Shown: positions 9,197 through 17,810 of the stretch, in pieces
Layout of the letters: the number at the start of each line of letters is the position of its first letter
Numbering within the stretch: the first letter of the stretch is position 1
Assembly (NCBI RefSeq): GCF_003382285.1
Contig: NZ_QTJR01000007.1
Span: 1-64,000, forward strand
Length of the DNA: 64,000 bases
Source: Lysobacter soli
Lineage (GTDB): Bacteria; Pseudomonadota; Gammaproteobacteria; Xanthomonadales; Xanthomonadaceae
Reading direction: 5' to 3'
The notes under the pieces: model-generated
Seen by the model: the letters and a program-made list of their open reading frames with translations, nothing else
What the model was told of the DNA's origin: nothing
Database searches by the model: none
Position numbers and translations under genes: made by a program

Positions 9197-11452
9197 ATGG
9201 CACCGGGCATGCCCGCCTTCTACCGTGAAGTGGACGACGCGATCGCGCGGAATCCGCCGGACGTCGACGACCTGCTGGCGCTGCGGGCGCTCTGCATCGC
9301 GGTGGAAGCGGGCGATCGGGCCGCCACATCGGCCGGCTTGCGCGACCTGCTCGGGCGCCGCGGCGTGGAGGACCCGCTGCACGCCATCTCCAGCGAGCTG
9401 TACTGCGCGCTGCTGGCACGCATCCTCGTGCTGGGATGGTTCGACGAGTTCGACCTGCTCATCGCGTGGCCACAGACGTTGTTCGGCACGCGCGACGAAC
9501 GCATCGCCCGCAACTGGGACGGCGTTGTCACCGTCCTCGTGCAGCAGCCGCAATCGGTCGGGCTCCTGACCGGTTCCGACCGCGAAGCGCAGTGGCGCAG
9601 AGCCGTCAACGCGCTGGAAGGCGCGCTTCGCCATTTCGAGACGGTGCGCCTGCCGCCGCCATCAATACTGAGCCCGCTGACGGGTGGCGGCGTGTACCAC
9701 GAGCCGCCCGCCTATCGGGACGTGATGCTGTACCAGCAGCTGCTGGAAGCCGTCGAAGCGTTCTACCGCATCGTGCAGACGTTGTTCCAGCAGCTGTTCG
9801 ACATCGCGCTGGCCAGGCTCGAGCAGGACCACCGTGACGCGGTCGGGATGCGGAAGTTGCAGGCGCTGCAACTCGGGCTTTGGGTGCTGTTGAGCCCGAA
9901 GGACATTCCGAAGGGAATGACGCCCGGAACCGCGCGCGACGCGCTGACCCGGCACAACGACCGTCGCACGATGATCCTCAACCGGCCGATACGTGTCGCG
10001 GAATTCCGTTACGGAAGTGGCCGGCAGCGTCATCGCTTCCTCGACGCGTTCCCCGCCTACGACGCCAGGAGCGTCGTCTTCAATTCGCTGGACCGCGACG
10101 ACACGGAGCGGCCGCACGTGCGCGGCGAGAAGATCGGCAGCCTGCAGGTGTCGCGCGACCGGCAGCTGGCGTACTTCCTGTTCGCCTACGGACACCCGTG
10201 GGATGCCGCGGAGCCGCCGGCACCGGCACACCTTTTCCGCAGCGCGCTGATCGCAGGACGGTTCCGGGGCCGCCTCAGGGTGGTCGACAACGACGAAGTG
10301 GTGGATTTCCTCGTCGCCCTCTTCGACGACATGCTGCGCGATCTCGTCCGGCAGGCATCCGGCACGCCCGACATGGCGAAGCTGGGCCTCAGCGCCTGGC
10401 GCGAGACCGTGGATGCGGCAAGCGCGTACTTCGGCCAGGTGACTGCGCACTCGCGCCTCAACCTGACCGAGGACCCGCCGAACTACCTGACCCACACCTT
10501 CCCGCGCAACCTCGCCGGCCGCCTGCTCCACGATTGCGGTGTCCATGCGGTCCGGCTGGCGTACATCCTGCTGACCGTCCTCGGGCGAATCAACGCGGTG
10601 CACGACAACATCGCCGGAGCGGTGCAGGCACGCTGGGTGCGGCTGCCGCTCCACGTGGGCATGCTGATCCAGACCGAACGTTTCGGCGTGGTCGTGCAGC
10701 ACAACGAATACAGCGCGGTAACCGGCAACGACGAACTGGCCACCACCCGCGCCGCATGGACCCTGGCGCGGCCAGCGCAGGAAGCCGATCCCGCCGATCC
10801 CGGCGAGGCCACGCTGAAGTTCCTGGAAGACCTCACCGCCAACGGGTTCAGCAGCGACCTGGACATGCCGATCGCATCGGCCCCCATCCTTGCACCGGGC
10901 GAGCCCGTCACGGTGGCGTCCATCTGGAACTCGTACCAGGGCAAGGTCGTCCGGTCACAACTGTTCACGCGCCTGGTCGGTGCGAGCAACGCGCCGCAGT
11001 ACCAATTCGACGTGCGGTACCTGCGCCTCTCGGAGCAGGAGCGCGACTGGTACAACGAGCACGTGCTCCGCTTCTGGAACGTCGAATGCTTCGCCATCTG
11101 GCAGACGTGGTCGAGCACCCTCACCCGCGCCCGCATCAGCGACAAGGAATACGAGCAGGCCAAGCGGGCCTACGCGAAGGAACTCAACGAAGCGCTGGAC
11201 CGCGTGCAGGACAGTTACGAAGCGATCATCCGCCCGAAGAAGGACGAGCTCAGTCGCGACCTGCGTGCCGACGGCAAGCTCCTCCTCAAGGGCGTGCGCA
11301 TCGTGTCGGCGGTACGGCTCGAGACGGTCCTGCCTTCGGTCGAGAAGGTCGTCGACCACCTCAACGAGCTTTCCGCGCCTGGCGTGCGCCTGAAACCCGA
11401 TTTCGTCCCGCCGTTCGCCAGGAAGGAGGAAGTGTTGCTGGAAGTGCCATAG
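9197..11452 (+). CDS. Large unrecognised protein (second of a pair)
   Basis: 751 residues, no signal peptide and no membrane segment. The N-terminal half is largely alpha-helical with repeated leucine and alanine stretches (LLALRALCIAVEAGDRAATS). Distinctive segments follow: a middle region ending in FLFAYGHPWD, an aromatic segment with WNVECFAIWQTWSS near residue 630, and a charged helical C-terminus (YEQAKRAYAKELNEALDRVQ). No catalytic motif or known domain is recognised. It begins 21 bp after the preceding 785-residue protein, with the same codon use, so it is part of the resident chromosome or a long-settled insertion. Downstream, an 11-bp inverted repeat (11466-11476 and 11513-11523) may help end transcription. 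Confidence 0.8.
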   Translation: MAPGMPAFYREVDDAIARNPPDVDDLLALRALCIAVEAGDRAATSAGLRDLLGRRGVEDPLHAISSELYCALLARILVLGWFDEFDLLIAWPQTLFGTRDERIARNWDGVVTVLVQQPQSVGLLTGSDREAQWRRAVNALEGALRHFETVRLPPPSILSPLTGGGVYHEPPAYRDVMLYQQLLEAVEAFYRIVQTLFQQLFDIALARLEQDHRDAVGMRKLQALQLGLWVLLSPKDIPKGMTPGTARDALTRHNDRRTMILNRPIRVAEFRYGSGRQRHRFLDAFPAYDARSVVFNSLDRDDTERPHVRGEKIGSLQVSRDRQLAYFLFAYGHPWDAAEPPAPAHLFRSALIAGRFRGRLRVVDNDEVVDFLVALFDDMLRDLVRQASGTPDMAKLGLSAWRETVDAASAYFGQVTAHSRLNLTEDPPNYLTHTFPRNLAGRLLHDCGVHAVRLAYILLTVLGRINAVHDNIAGAVQARWVRLPLHVGMLIQTERFGVVVQHNEYSAVTGNDELATTRAAWTLARPAQEADPADPGEATLKFLEDLTANGFSSDLDMPIASAPILAPGEPVTVASIWNSYQGKVVRSQLFTRLVGASNAPQYQFDVRYLRLSEQERDWYNEHVLRFWNVECFAIWQTWSSTLTRARISDKEYEQAKRAYAKELNEALDRVQDSYEAIIRPKKDELSRDLRADGKLLLKGVRIVSAVRLETVLPSVEKVVDHLNELSAPGVRLKPDFVPPFARKEEVLLEVP

Positions 11453-11630
11453 GAGCTGCGACCAAGCGGCGGCCTTTCAACGAAGCGCGGCCCTCGTAAA
11501 CCGGGCAGGCCGAAGGCCGCCGCCTCCCACCACCCCGGAATACTGTAGAAGGCGGATCAGGGCCCTTCGATACGAGGGGCGATTGCGCAGGCTCGCGCCA
11601 CCATTCGCGGGCACAACCAAGGGGAGAGGC

Positions 11631-13052
11631 ATGAGAAGGATGTGGATGGCGTTGGCGGTGGGCGCGTTGATCGCGGGTCCGGTGGCGGCACAGGTGCCGA
11701 CCGGCAAGATGGGCCCGCTGCGTCCTGACCAGCAACGCTTCTTCGAGCTCTACAAGGAACTGGTGGAGACCGACACCTCGGTCACCACCGGCAGTTGCAC
11801 GCAGGCCGCCGGGCAGATCGCCGCGCGCCTGAAGGCAGCAGGCTTTGCCGACGATCAGATCACGCTGTTCTCGGTGCCCGAGCACCCGAAGGAAGGCGGG
11901 CTGGTCGCCGTCTATCCCGGCACGTCCAGCACGCTGAAGCCGATCCTGCTGCTGGCGCACATCGACGTGGTGGCGGCCAAGCGGGCCGACTGGGTGCGCG
12001 ACCCGTACACGCTGGTCGAGGAGAACGGCTACTACTACGCGCGCGGCATCGCCGACGACAAGATGATGGCCGCGACTTGGGCCGACACGCTGATCCGGTT
12101 CAAGCAGGCCGGCTACAAGCCCGCGCGCACGGTCAAGATCGCGCTGACCTGCGGCGAGGAGACCGACACCGCGTTCAACGGTGCGCAGTACCTGGCCAAC
12201 CACAAACGCGATCTGATCGACGCGGCCTTCGCCCTCAACGAAGGCGGCGGTGGCGATACCGATGGCAAGGGGCACCTGGTCGCACAATCGATCCAGGTGG
12301 GCGAGAAGACCTATCAGGACTACAAGCTGGTCGCCACCAATCCGGGTGGACACAGCTCGCAACCCGTACGCGACAACGCGATCTACGCGATGTCCGAGGC
12401 CTTGCTGAAAGTCGGCGGGCACGAGTTCCCGACCGAGTTCAACGACACCACCCGCGCGTTCTTCGCGCGCGCCGGCGCGGCGCGCAAGGATGAGTTGGGT
12501 GCCGCGATGGCGGCGTTGGCGAAGGATCCCGGTGACGCAAGGGCGGAGGCGATCGTCAACACCGACAAGGGCTTCCACTCGATGCTGCGCACGACGTGCG
12601 TGGCGACGATGATCAACGGCGGGCACGCGGTCAATGCACTTCCGCAGCGGGTCGAAGCCAACGTCAATTGCCGCATCTTCCCCGGCCATACGCCGGCGGA
12701 GATCAAGGACGCGCTGGTCGGGGTCATCGGCAATCCCGCCATCTCGATCGACCTCGCACGCAAGGACAAGCCCCTGGCCAAATCGCCCGCGCTCGATCCG
12801 GCGATCATCGGCCCGATGGAAACGTTGAGCGCGAAGTACTTCCCGGGCGTGCCGGTGATCCCGTCGATGTCGACCGGCGCGACCGATGGACTCTACATGT
12901 CGGCCGTGGGCATCCCGACCTACGGCGTGCCCGGCATGTGGGGCGACCCGGACGGCAATGGCGCGCATGGGCTCAACGAACGCCTCGAAGTGCGCTCGGT
13001 GTATGTCGGGCGCGATTACCTGTTCGACCTGGTCAAGGCGTTGGCGCAGTAA
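11631..13052 (+). CDS. Secreted M20-family zinc metallopeptidase
   Basis: 473 residues; ATG 11631 follows a purine-rich GGGGAGAGGC and gives a signal peptide ending GPVAAQV (about residue 18). M20 features are complete: LLLAHIDVV with the first metal histidine and aspartate, ARGIADDKMMAATW with the bridging aspartate, the catalytic glutamates in TCGEETD, a dimerisation domain starting with NPGGHSSQP, and the late ligand histidine in GNGAHGLNERL. M20 enzymes in this arrangement hydrolyse dipeptides or carboxy-terminal residues. Here export suggests periplasmic peptide scavenging. The gene appears monocistronic and is followed by a clear terminator. Confidence 0.9.
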   Translation: MRRMWMALAVGALIAGPVAAQVPTGKMGPLRPDQQRFFELYKELVETDTSVTTGSCTQAAGQIAARLKAAGFADDQITLFSVPEHPKEGGLVAVYPGTSSTLKPILLLAHIDVVAAKRADWVRDPYTLVEENGYYYARGIADDKMMAATWADTLIRFKQAGYKPARTVKIALTCGEETDTAFNGAQYLANHKRDLIDAAFALNEGGGGDTDGKGHLVAQSIQVGEKTYQDYKLVATNPGGHSSQPVRDNAIYAMSEALLKVGGHEFPTEFNDTTRAFFARAGAARKDELGAAMAALAKDPGDARAEAIVNTDKGFHSMLRTTCVATMINGGHAVNALPQRVEANVNCRIFPGHTPAEIKDALVGVIGNPAISIDLARKDKPLAKSPALDPAIIGPMETLSAKYFPGVPVIPSMSTGATDGLYMSAVGIPTYGVPGMWGDPDGNGAHGLNERLEVRSVYVGRDYLFDLVKALAQ

Positions 13053-13091
13053 CGGAATAGCCGGTCCCCCGACGCGCAAGAACGGAGATAG

Positions 13092-13120
13092 AGGCCCGCC
13101 AACGGCGGGCCTTCTCTATT
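13092..13120 (+). terminator. Rho-independent terminator after the M20 peptidase
   Basis: AGGCCCGCC at 13092-13100 pairs perfectly with GGCGGGCCT at 13104-13112 across a three-base loop, followed by a pyrimidine-rich tract TCTCTATT. It lies 40 bp past the peptidase stop. Confidence 0.8.
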
Positions 13121-13273
13121 GCGACGACGGAAGCACTGCTCGGCGCTGTCGAAGATCCAGCGCGAGCCAACGACATCACCTTCCGCTAACACTAGCGGGA
13201 GCCTCCTATGCCGACCGCCGCCCGGGCGGTCCCTGTGTATTCCCCCGGTTTCCTCTGCTGAAGGAGAAGGTCC

Positions 13274-14797
13274 GTGAATACGAGACTGGCCAGGCTGGCC
13301 GCGATGTCGTTGTGCATGTCGCTGACGTTGTTGACGCTTTCATGCTCCCGCGACGGTGGGCGGCAAACCGAACAAACCGAACAAACCGAAACGGTGCAGA
13401 AGCAGGACGCGCCCGTCCAAGGCCCTGGAGCACTGAGCGACAAGGAAGTGGTCGATATCGCGACCGACGCGTACATCTACGGGTATTCGCTGATCACCAC
13501 CGAAGTCACACGGGTGCAGATGTCGAATGTCGCCAAGGCCGACGCCCTGCACGCGCCGCCTAACCAGTTTGCGAATGTTCCGCGTTATCCACCCGGCGAC
13601 TATCGGGGCGTATCGGCACCGAACGCGGACACGCTTTACTCGGTGGCGTGGGTCGACCTGCGCAAGGAGCCGATGGTCTTCAGTCATCCCGACATGGGCA
13701 AACGCTTCTTCCTGTTTCCGCATTACAGCCTGTGGATGCCCGTCGTCGCGTCGCCAGGCAGCCGCACGATGGGCGGCAAGGCGGCCGACATCCTGATCAG
13801 CGGGCCCGGCTGGAACGGGCAGGTTCCTTCCGGCATGGAACACGTGAAGTCGCCCACGCAACATCTGGTCATCCTCGGGCGAACCTATGCCGACGGCACC
13901 GAAGCGGACTACAAGGCCGTCAACGCGCTACAGGCGCAGTACAAGCTCGTGCCGCTATCGGCGTTCGGCAAGCCGTATACCTACACCGCACCGCCGGTTG
14001 ATCCGAACCCCGGCTTTTCGATGACGGACAAGCCGCAGAAGATCATCGACGAGATGGACCTGTCCACGTACTTCGGGATGATGGCGCGTCTGATGGGCAC
14101 TACCGCACCACCGGCGCCGGAGGACAACGCGATCGTTGCCCGCATGGCGAAGATCGGGCTGGAGCCCGGCAAACCGTTCGACATCGGCAAACTGTCGCCC
14201 TCTGCGCAGGCTGCGCTGAAGGACGTCACCAGGACGGCGCAGCAGAAGATCTTTGCACGGCGGGAGACGTCGGGAACCAAACAGAACGGGTGGTTCATTC
14301 CTGCAGCAGCCGGGACGTACGGAACCGATTATCTCCAGCGTGCACTGATCGCCGCGTTTGGATGGCCTGCCAATCTCCCGGAGGACGCGATCTATCCCTA
14401 CGCGTTGACCGATGGCAATGGCGAAACGCTCAACGGCGCGAATTCGTACACGCTGACGTTCCCGAAAGACCAGACACCTCCGGTCAACGGCTTCTGGTCG
14501 ATCACGATGTACATCGACGATGGAGGCTGGTGGTTCAATCCGAACCCGCTGGACCGGTTCACCATCAGCATGCGCAACAAGCCGAAGTTCAACGACGACG
14601 GCTCGTTGACCTTGTACTTCCAGAACAAGTCGCCGGGCAAGGACAAGGAAAACAACTGGCTGCCGGCGCCGCAGGGCAAGTTCATCCTGATGATGCGCAC
14701 GTACTGGCCGAAGGACACGCCGCCGTCGATCCTGCCGCCGGGCAAGGGCACGTGGCAGCCACCGCCGGTGGTCAAGGCGGCGAATCCGACGTCGTAG
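13274..14797 (+). CDS. DUF1254/DUF1214 lipoprotein
   Basis: 507 residues from a GTG start with AAGGAG seven bases upstream. The signal peptide ends in a lipobox (LLTLSCS), so the mature protein is lipid-anchored at about Cys24. A short TEQTEQTE linker is encoded by tandem 9-bp repeats. The DUF1254 domain runs roughly from 60 to 190 (ATDAYIYGYSLITTEVTRVQ, then NADTLYSVAWVDLRKEPMVF) and DUF1214 covers the end (PPVNGFWSITMYIDDGGWWF). Such two-domain proteins are widespread in the periplasm of proteobacteria and remain without a proven biochemical role. It is followed by an outer-membrane protein on the same strand. Confidence 0.88.
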   Translation: MNTRLARLAAMSLCMSLTLLTLSCSRDGGRQTEQTEQTETVQKQDAPVQGPGALSDKEVVDIATDAYIYGYSLITTEVTRVQMSNVAKADALHAPPNQFANVPRYPPGDYRGVSAPNADTLYSVAWVDLRKEPMVFSHPDMGKRFFLFPHYSLWMPVVASPGSRTMGGKAADILISGPGWNGQVPSGMEHVKSPTQHLVILGRTYADGTEADYKAVNALQAQYKLVPLSAFGKPYTYTAPPVDPNPGFSMTDKPQKIIDEMDLSTYFGMMARLMGTTAPPAPEDNAIVARMAKIGLEPGKPFDIGKLSPSAQAALKDVTRTAQQKIFARRETSGTKQNGWFIPAAAGTYGTDYLQRALIAAFGWPANLPEDAIYPYALTDGNGETLNGANSYTLTFPKDQTPPVNGFWSITMYIDDGGWWFNPNPLDRFTISMRNKPKFNDDGSLTLYFQNKSPGKDKENNWLPAPQGKFILMMRTYWPKDTPPSILPPGKGTWQPPPVVKAANPTS

Positions 14798-14938
14798 GTT
14801 CCACTGCGTCGGCGTGAGGAACAACCGGACGGCCCGGACATGGGCCGTCCTGCACCACGCGGAATCGGAGCGACGTTTTGCTCCCATGTCCGCGATCGAA
14901 AACGTCGGACCATGGGTCCGCGAATGGGAAGCCCGACG

Positions 14939-15685
14939 ATGAGCAACGATTTCCGATCGTTCGCGACTGCTGTCATGGCCCTGTGCATGATGGGCGCGCC
15001 GCTTGCGTCACACGCGGAGGAAAGCGGAGCGTGGGAGTGGACGATCGCGCCCTACCTCTGGGCGCCGAGCATCGCAACAGACCTCCGCACCGGCCAGCCA
15101 CCCGCAGAAACCGATTCGGCATTCTCCGACATCATCGACAAGATCGATGGCGCGTTCCTGATGCATGCCGAGGGACGTGGCGATCACTTCGGTGCGTTCG
15201 CCGATTACATCTTCCTTGGCCTGGCGGACGATAGGCAGTTTCCGCGCATCGCTACCCGGTCCGATCTGGATTCGCAGCTGTTGGAGCTGGCCGCTTTCTG
15301 GAGTCCGGGCGAAGAGCGCTCCCATGGGCTGGATGTGTTCGGCGGTCTGCGTTACGTCGACGTGGACCTCAAGGTCAGGTTCGACCCTGTCAATCCGGTC
15401 TTCTCCCCGTCGGAGCGCAGCATCGACAAGTCCTACAGCGACTTCATGCTCGGCGCACGATACACGTGGGCCTTGTCCGATCGCTGGCAGCTCACGTTAC
15501 GCGGCGACGGCTCGTTCGGCGAAACGGAAGGCACGCACAGCGCCAGCGCGGTAGTCCGATATCACGTGAAGCATGGCGCCTGGATCGTCGGCTACCGATA
15601 CCTGGCGATAGAGGTCGAGACCGGCGGCAACAATACCGATATCACGTTGAGCGGTCCGCTCGCCGGGTTCGAGTTCGCTTTCTGA
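14939..15685 (+). CDS. Outer-membrane beta-barrel protein
   Basis: 248 residues from ATG 14939 (in-frame ATGs at 14909 and 14840 give longer, less signal-like starts). A signal peptide ends near PLASHAEES. The mature protein has alternating beta strands with aromatic girdle residues (WEWTIAPYLWAPSI, GLDVFGGLRYVDVDLKV, YSDFMLGARYTWALSDRWQL) and ends FEFAF with terminal phenylalanine, the BAM recognition signature. Proteins of this size and start are often annotated as 'outer membrane protein' without known cargo. It lies 141 bp after the DUF1254 lipoprotein and may belong to the same envelope unit. Confidence 0.8.
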   Translation: MSNDFRSFATAVMALCMMGAPLASHAEESGAWEWTIAPYLWAPSIATDLRTGQPPAETDSAFSDIIDKIDGAFLMHAEGRGDHFGAFADYIFLGLADDRQFPRIATRSDLDSQLLELAAFWSPGEERSHGLDVFGGLRYVDVDLKVRFDPVNPVFSPSERSIDKSYSDFMLGARYTWALSDRWQLTLRGDGSFGETEGTHSASAVVRYHVKHGAWIVGYRYLAIEVETGGNNTDITLSGPLAGFEFAF

Positions 15686-15798
15686 AACACGTGCCGCCAA
15701 CGCATCACTTCGCGCAAGGGTTGATCCGGGCGCAGCGTTGTATCGCTGAACGGGGGTCCATCAACAAAATGCCGCCGAGCCCGCTTCGATGGCCCGGC

Positions 15799-15823
15799 TG
15801 CCCGCTATCGGCCAGGATCGGAA
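15799..15823. repeat. Degenerate type-b palindrome (TGTCCGCTATCGGCC family)
   Basis: Matches the 25-bp type-b consensus seen at 16127, 16494 and 17159 with about four changes. It contains the TAG stop codon (bottom strand) of the adjacent small gene. Confidence 0.6.
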
Positions 15824-16101
15824 GCCTGCCGCGCGAGTGCAAGTCCTAGCTTCGCGGCTACGCCTTCAATGACCGCCTCGACGGTCGTGAGCACCAGTCG
15901 TTGGTTGTCGCTGTCGCTTTCCAAGACGAACGGGCAGTTTCCCGTGGTTGCTTCCAGCTGCACCTCCGAGCGGGAGGCCGGATGCGTAAAAAACCACACA
16001 CCATCGTCATCGGCGCCAGGATGAACCACCTTCAGCTGGGAAACCTTAAGCGCCGGATACAACTCGACGAGCGTGCGTTCGATCTGATCGATGTCGCGCA
16101 T
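15805..16101 (-). CDS. Small protein of unknown function
   Basis: 98 residues beginning MRDIDQIERTLVELYPALKV. It looks like a small alpha/beta cytosolic protein with a central strand set (GVWFFTHPASRSEVQLEATT) and a helical end. I recognise no family. The last codons (ASDPGR and TAG) are read out of a type-b palindrome, so the repeat contributes the C-terminus. It is the most distal of four same-strand small genes separated by these palindromes. Confidence 0.6.
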   Translation of the reverse strand: MRDIDQIERTLVELYPALKVSQLKVVHPGADDDGVWFFTHPASRSEVQLEATTGNCPFVLESDSDNQRLVLTTVEAVIEGVAAKLGLALARQASDPGR

Positions 16102-16126
16102 CAGCTTTCTCCACTCGCAGGACCAA

Positions 16127-16151
16127 TGTCCGCTATCGGCCAGAAGCGGAC
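16127..16151. repeat. Type-b palindrome, consensus copy
   Basis: TGTCCGCTATCGGCCAGAAG followed by CGGAC; arms GTCCGCT and AGCGGAC pair as a hairpin. It sits between the start of one small minus-strand gene and the stop of the next. Confidence 0.8.
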
Positions 16152-16152
16152 G

Positions 16153-16413
16153 TTAGCCCTCTCGACCTTGTGATGGGCCGCCGAGAGACAACGCCTCATT
16201 CAACAGTTGATAGAGCAGCAGGCAGCCTTCGCTTTCGGACAGTGCGCTTCCGATCTCGGCGAATTGACCTCGCTCCTTGTAGAGCACCTTCCAAGCCGTT
16301 CCGTCCCTTAGGAGGGAGTACGACTCGCTCTCCGATGCGGGGGCGCCAAGTGAGTAAAGCCCTGGGTGAACTCCAGCACGGTGCAATCTCGCTCTCAGCT
16401 CTTCAAGGTTCAT
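16153..16413 (-). CDS. Small protein of unknown function
   Basis: 86 residues from ATG 16413, MNLEELRARLHRAGVHPGLY. An upstream in-frame start would translate the neighbouring palindrome (peptide MSAFDPKRTL) and I regard it as an artefact. The sequence has a 'YSLLRDGTAWKVLYKERGQF' segment, typical of small immunity-like proteins, and an acidic helix 'SESEGCLLLYQLLNEALSL'. I do not recognise a family with certainty. Its TAA stop abuts the type-b palindrome at 16127-16151. Confidence 0.6.
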   Translation of the reverse strand: MNLEELRARLHRAGVHPGLYSLGAPASESESYSLLRDGTAWKVLYKERGQFAEIGSALSESEGCLLLYQLLNEALSLGGPSQGREG

Positions 16414-16434
16414 GCGTAGAGTTTGGGACCGTAG

Positions 16435-16518
16435 TGTCCGCTTCGGGTCGAAAGCGGACATTAGCAGCCCGGCTGTCGGGCGTCCCAGCCGAACGTCCGC
16501 TATCGGCCAGAAGCGGTC
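16435..16518. repeat. 84-bp composite repeat: type-a plus type-b palindromes
   Basis: Type a (TGTCCGCTTCGGGTCGAAAG, then CGGACA) spans 16435-16460 and type b spans 16494-16518, start-to-start 59 bp. The copy at 17100-17183 has exactly the same length and spacing. Confidence 0.85.
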
Positions 16519-16552
16519 ATCGAAGGGATGTGAGCCGAAACCACTCGCTGAG

Positions 16553-17086
16553 TCAGGTCGCGTGCCGAACGACCTTCAGTACACGCGGCCGTTGGGCATC
16601 CATAAACATAAAACAGCGCCCGAAAAGCGCCTTGATTCCAAAGGCATCGAACTTGTTCTGCCCGAGGGGAGTCATGAGCACCTCGTGCCTGGCCAAGGCA
16701 CGTTGATGCTGCGCCTCGATCTCAGTCCAGTTTGCCGCCACGACGTCGCTGAGCACCACGTTCGCCGTGATGTCGTTCTTGTACCCAATTAGGATGTTGC
16801 CATCGTCCATCGCTACCGGCCGCATATCGGGGTGCGCATGAAAGACTTCGTCGAGCGCGGCCAATGCGAAGGCTTCGGCCTGCGCTTCGCTTAAGCCCAC
16901 CGGTAGCAGGACGAACGTTCCATTAGCGAACAAGGCGAAGTCCCGCTTGCCGTCTATGTAGTACCTGACACGGTCTTCGATCGACTCCAAGGGCTGCACG
17001 ATCGAAGGCTGCCAGTCGGGCACCGGCGGGAACTTGGCACTCGGTTCGCTCGGTGGTTGAGCCTTCTTCCTTCGCCATCCAAACAT
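16553..17086 (-). CDS. Conserved-looking cytosolic protein of unknown function
   Basis: 177 residues starting MFGWRRKKAQPPSEPSAKFP. After a basic, proline-rich N-terminus comes a compact domain: RYYIDGKRDFALFANGTFVL, then GLSEAQAEAFALAALDEVFH and a strand segment DDGNILIGYKNDITANVVLS. No catalytic motif is evident and I do not recognise a family. It sits alone between the two 84-bp composite palindromes, with no visible partner gene. Confidence 0.65.
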   Translation of the reverse strand: MFGWRRKKAQPPSEPSAKFPPVPDWQPSIVQPLESIEDRVRYYIDGKRDFALFANGTFVLLPVGLSEAQAEAFALAALDEVFHAHPDMRPVAMDDGNILIGYKNDITANVVLSDVVAANWTEIEAQHQRALARHEVLMTPLGQNKFDAFGIKALFGRCFMFMDAQRPRVLKVVRHAT

Positions 17087-17099
17087 GCGCCCCCCGTAA

Positions 17100-17183
17100 T
17101 GTCCGCTTTGGGTCGAAAGCGGACATTAGCACTGGCGGACGCCCCGTTCCCGCTCCTTTGTCCGCTATCGGCCAGGAGCGGAC
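17100..17183. repeat. 84-bp composite repeat, second copy
   Basis: Type a at 17100-17125 (TGTCCGCTTTGGGTCGAAAG, then CGGACA) and type b at 17159-17183, again 59 bp start to start. The type-b part contains the TAG stop of the next small gene. Confidence 0.85.
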
Positions 17184-17569
17184 AGCGCCCGCTGACGTGC
17201 TTTCACCACGCACATCCGTACACCAAGGGCAGTTCCTGCCATTGCACCCAGTGCCACCGCCAGCCAGTCGATCAGGACCATGATCAGCGGGCTCGCGACC
17301 CAGGCTGACATGAGAAGGCTGAGACCAATATCGAAGAGCGTGTACAGGCACAGCGCCGCGAAGGCCCGGCGAAAGGATTGCGTTAACTCCTCCGTAGCGA
17401 CTGCGAAGAACAGGACGGCCACTGCCGAGCTGGCGGCAACGTTCCCAGCCGCCCAGGTCCGGAGTGCGACCGGCAGGTCGCCAGGTGGCGAACCGCCTTC
17501 GAAGAAGCCAATCACAAAGCCGATCACGACGATGCACGCCGCGTCTCTGACCGCACTTCTCCAGCGCAC
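17165..17569 (-). CDS. Small integral membrane protein
   Basis: 134 residues from a GTG start at 17569 with GAGGAG seven or eight bases before it; a longer frame would read through the type-a palindrome. Four hydrophobic segments are visible: ACIVVIGFVIGFF, VAASSAVAVLFFAVATEEL, AALCLYTLFDIGLSLLMSAW and LIMVLIDWLAVALGAMAGTA. It is therefore an inner-membrane protein. The C-terminal residues LSAPGR and the TAG stop come from the type-b palindrome at 17159-17183. Family and function are not recognised. Confidence 0.65.
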   Translation of the reverse strand: MRWRSAVRDAACIVVIGFVIGFFEGGSPPGDLPVALRTWAAGNVAASSAVAVLFFAVATEELTQSFRRAFAALCLYTLFDIGLSLLMSAWVASPLIMVLIDWLAVALGAMAGTALGVRMCVVKARQRALSAPGR

Positions 17570-17583
17570 AGCGCCCTCCTCAA

Positions 17584-17609
17584 TGTCCGCTTTGGGTCGA
17601 AAGCGGACA
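17584..17609. repeat. Type-a palindrome, lone copy
   Basis: TGTCCGCTTTGGGTCGAAAG followed by CGGACA; same as the left half of the 84-bp composite units. No convincing type-b partner lies 59 bp to the right. Confidence 0.75.
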
Positions 17610-17810
17610 TTAGCATCGCCGCAGCAGGGGGAAGCGGCGATCGTCCCGGCCGGGGTACCTCGCCCGCTTCCGCGCAATGCGAAATCGTCGTCGCCTCGCA
17701 GGAAAATCCTGACGCGTGTTCCCTCGGTTTACCGACAGACCGTCGCGCCTGCGTCTCCAAAGCTGGGGTGGTCCGCCACGGTGGCGGGCATCCCCCGAAC
17801 TGGAGATTCC

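Noticed and set aside
6821-9634. 937-codon minus-strand open frame
   Set aside because: Lies antisense to the two large plus-strand proteins, which have proper ribosome-binding sites and normal amino-acid composition; the antisense product does not.
16414-16461. N-terminal extension MSAFDPKRTL on the small gene ending at 16153
   Set aside because: It is translation of the type-a palindrome; the gene's own start is ATG 16413.
15799-17609. Integron attC cassette array
   Set aside because: No integron integrase is present, and the palindromes lack the RYYYAAC/GTTRRRY core pair, so integron identity is unsupported even though the layout is cassette-like.
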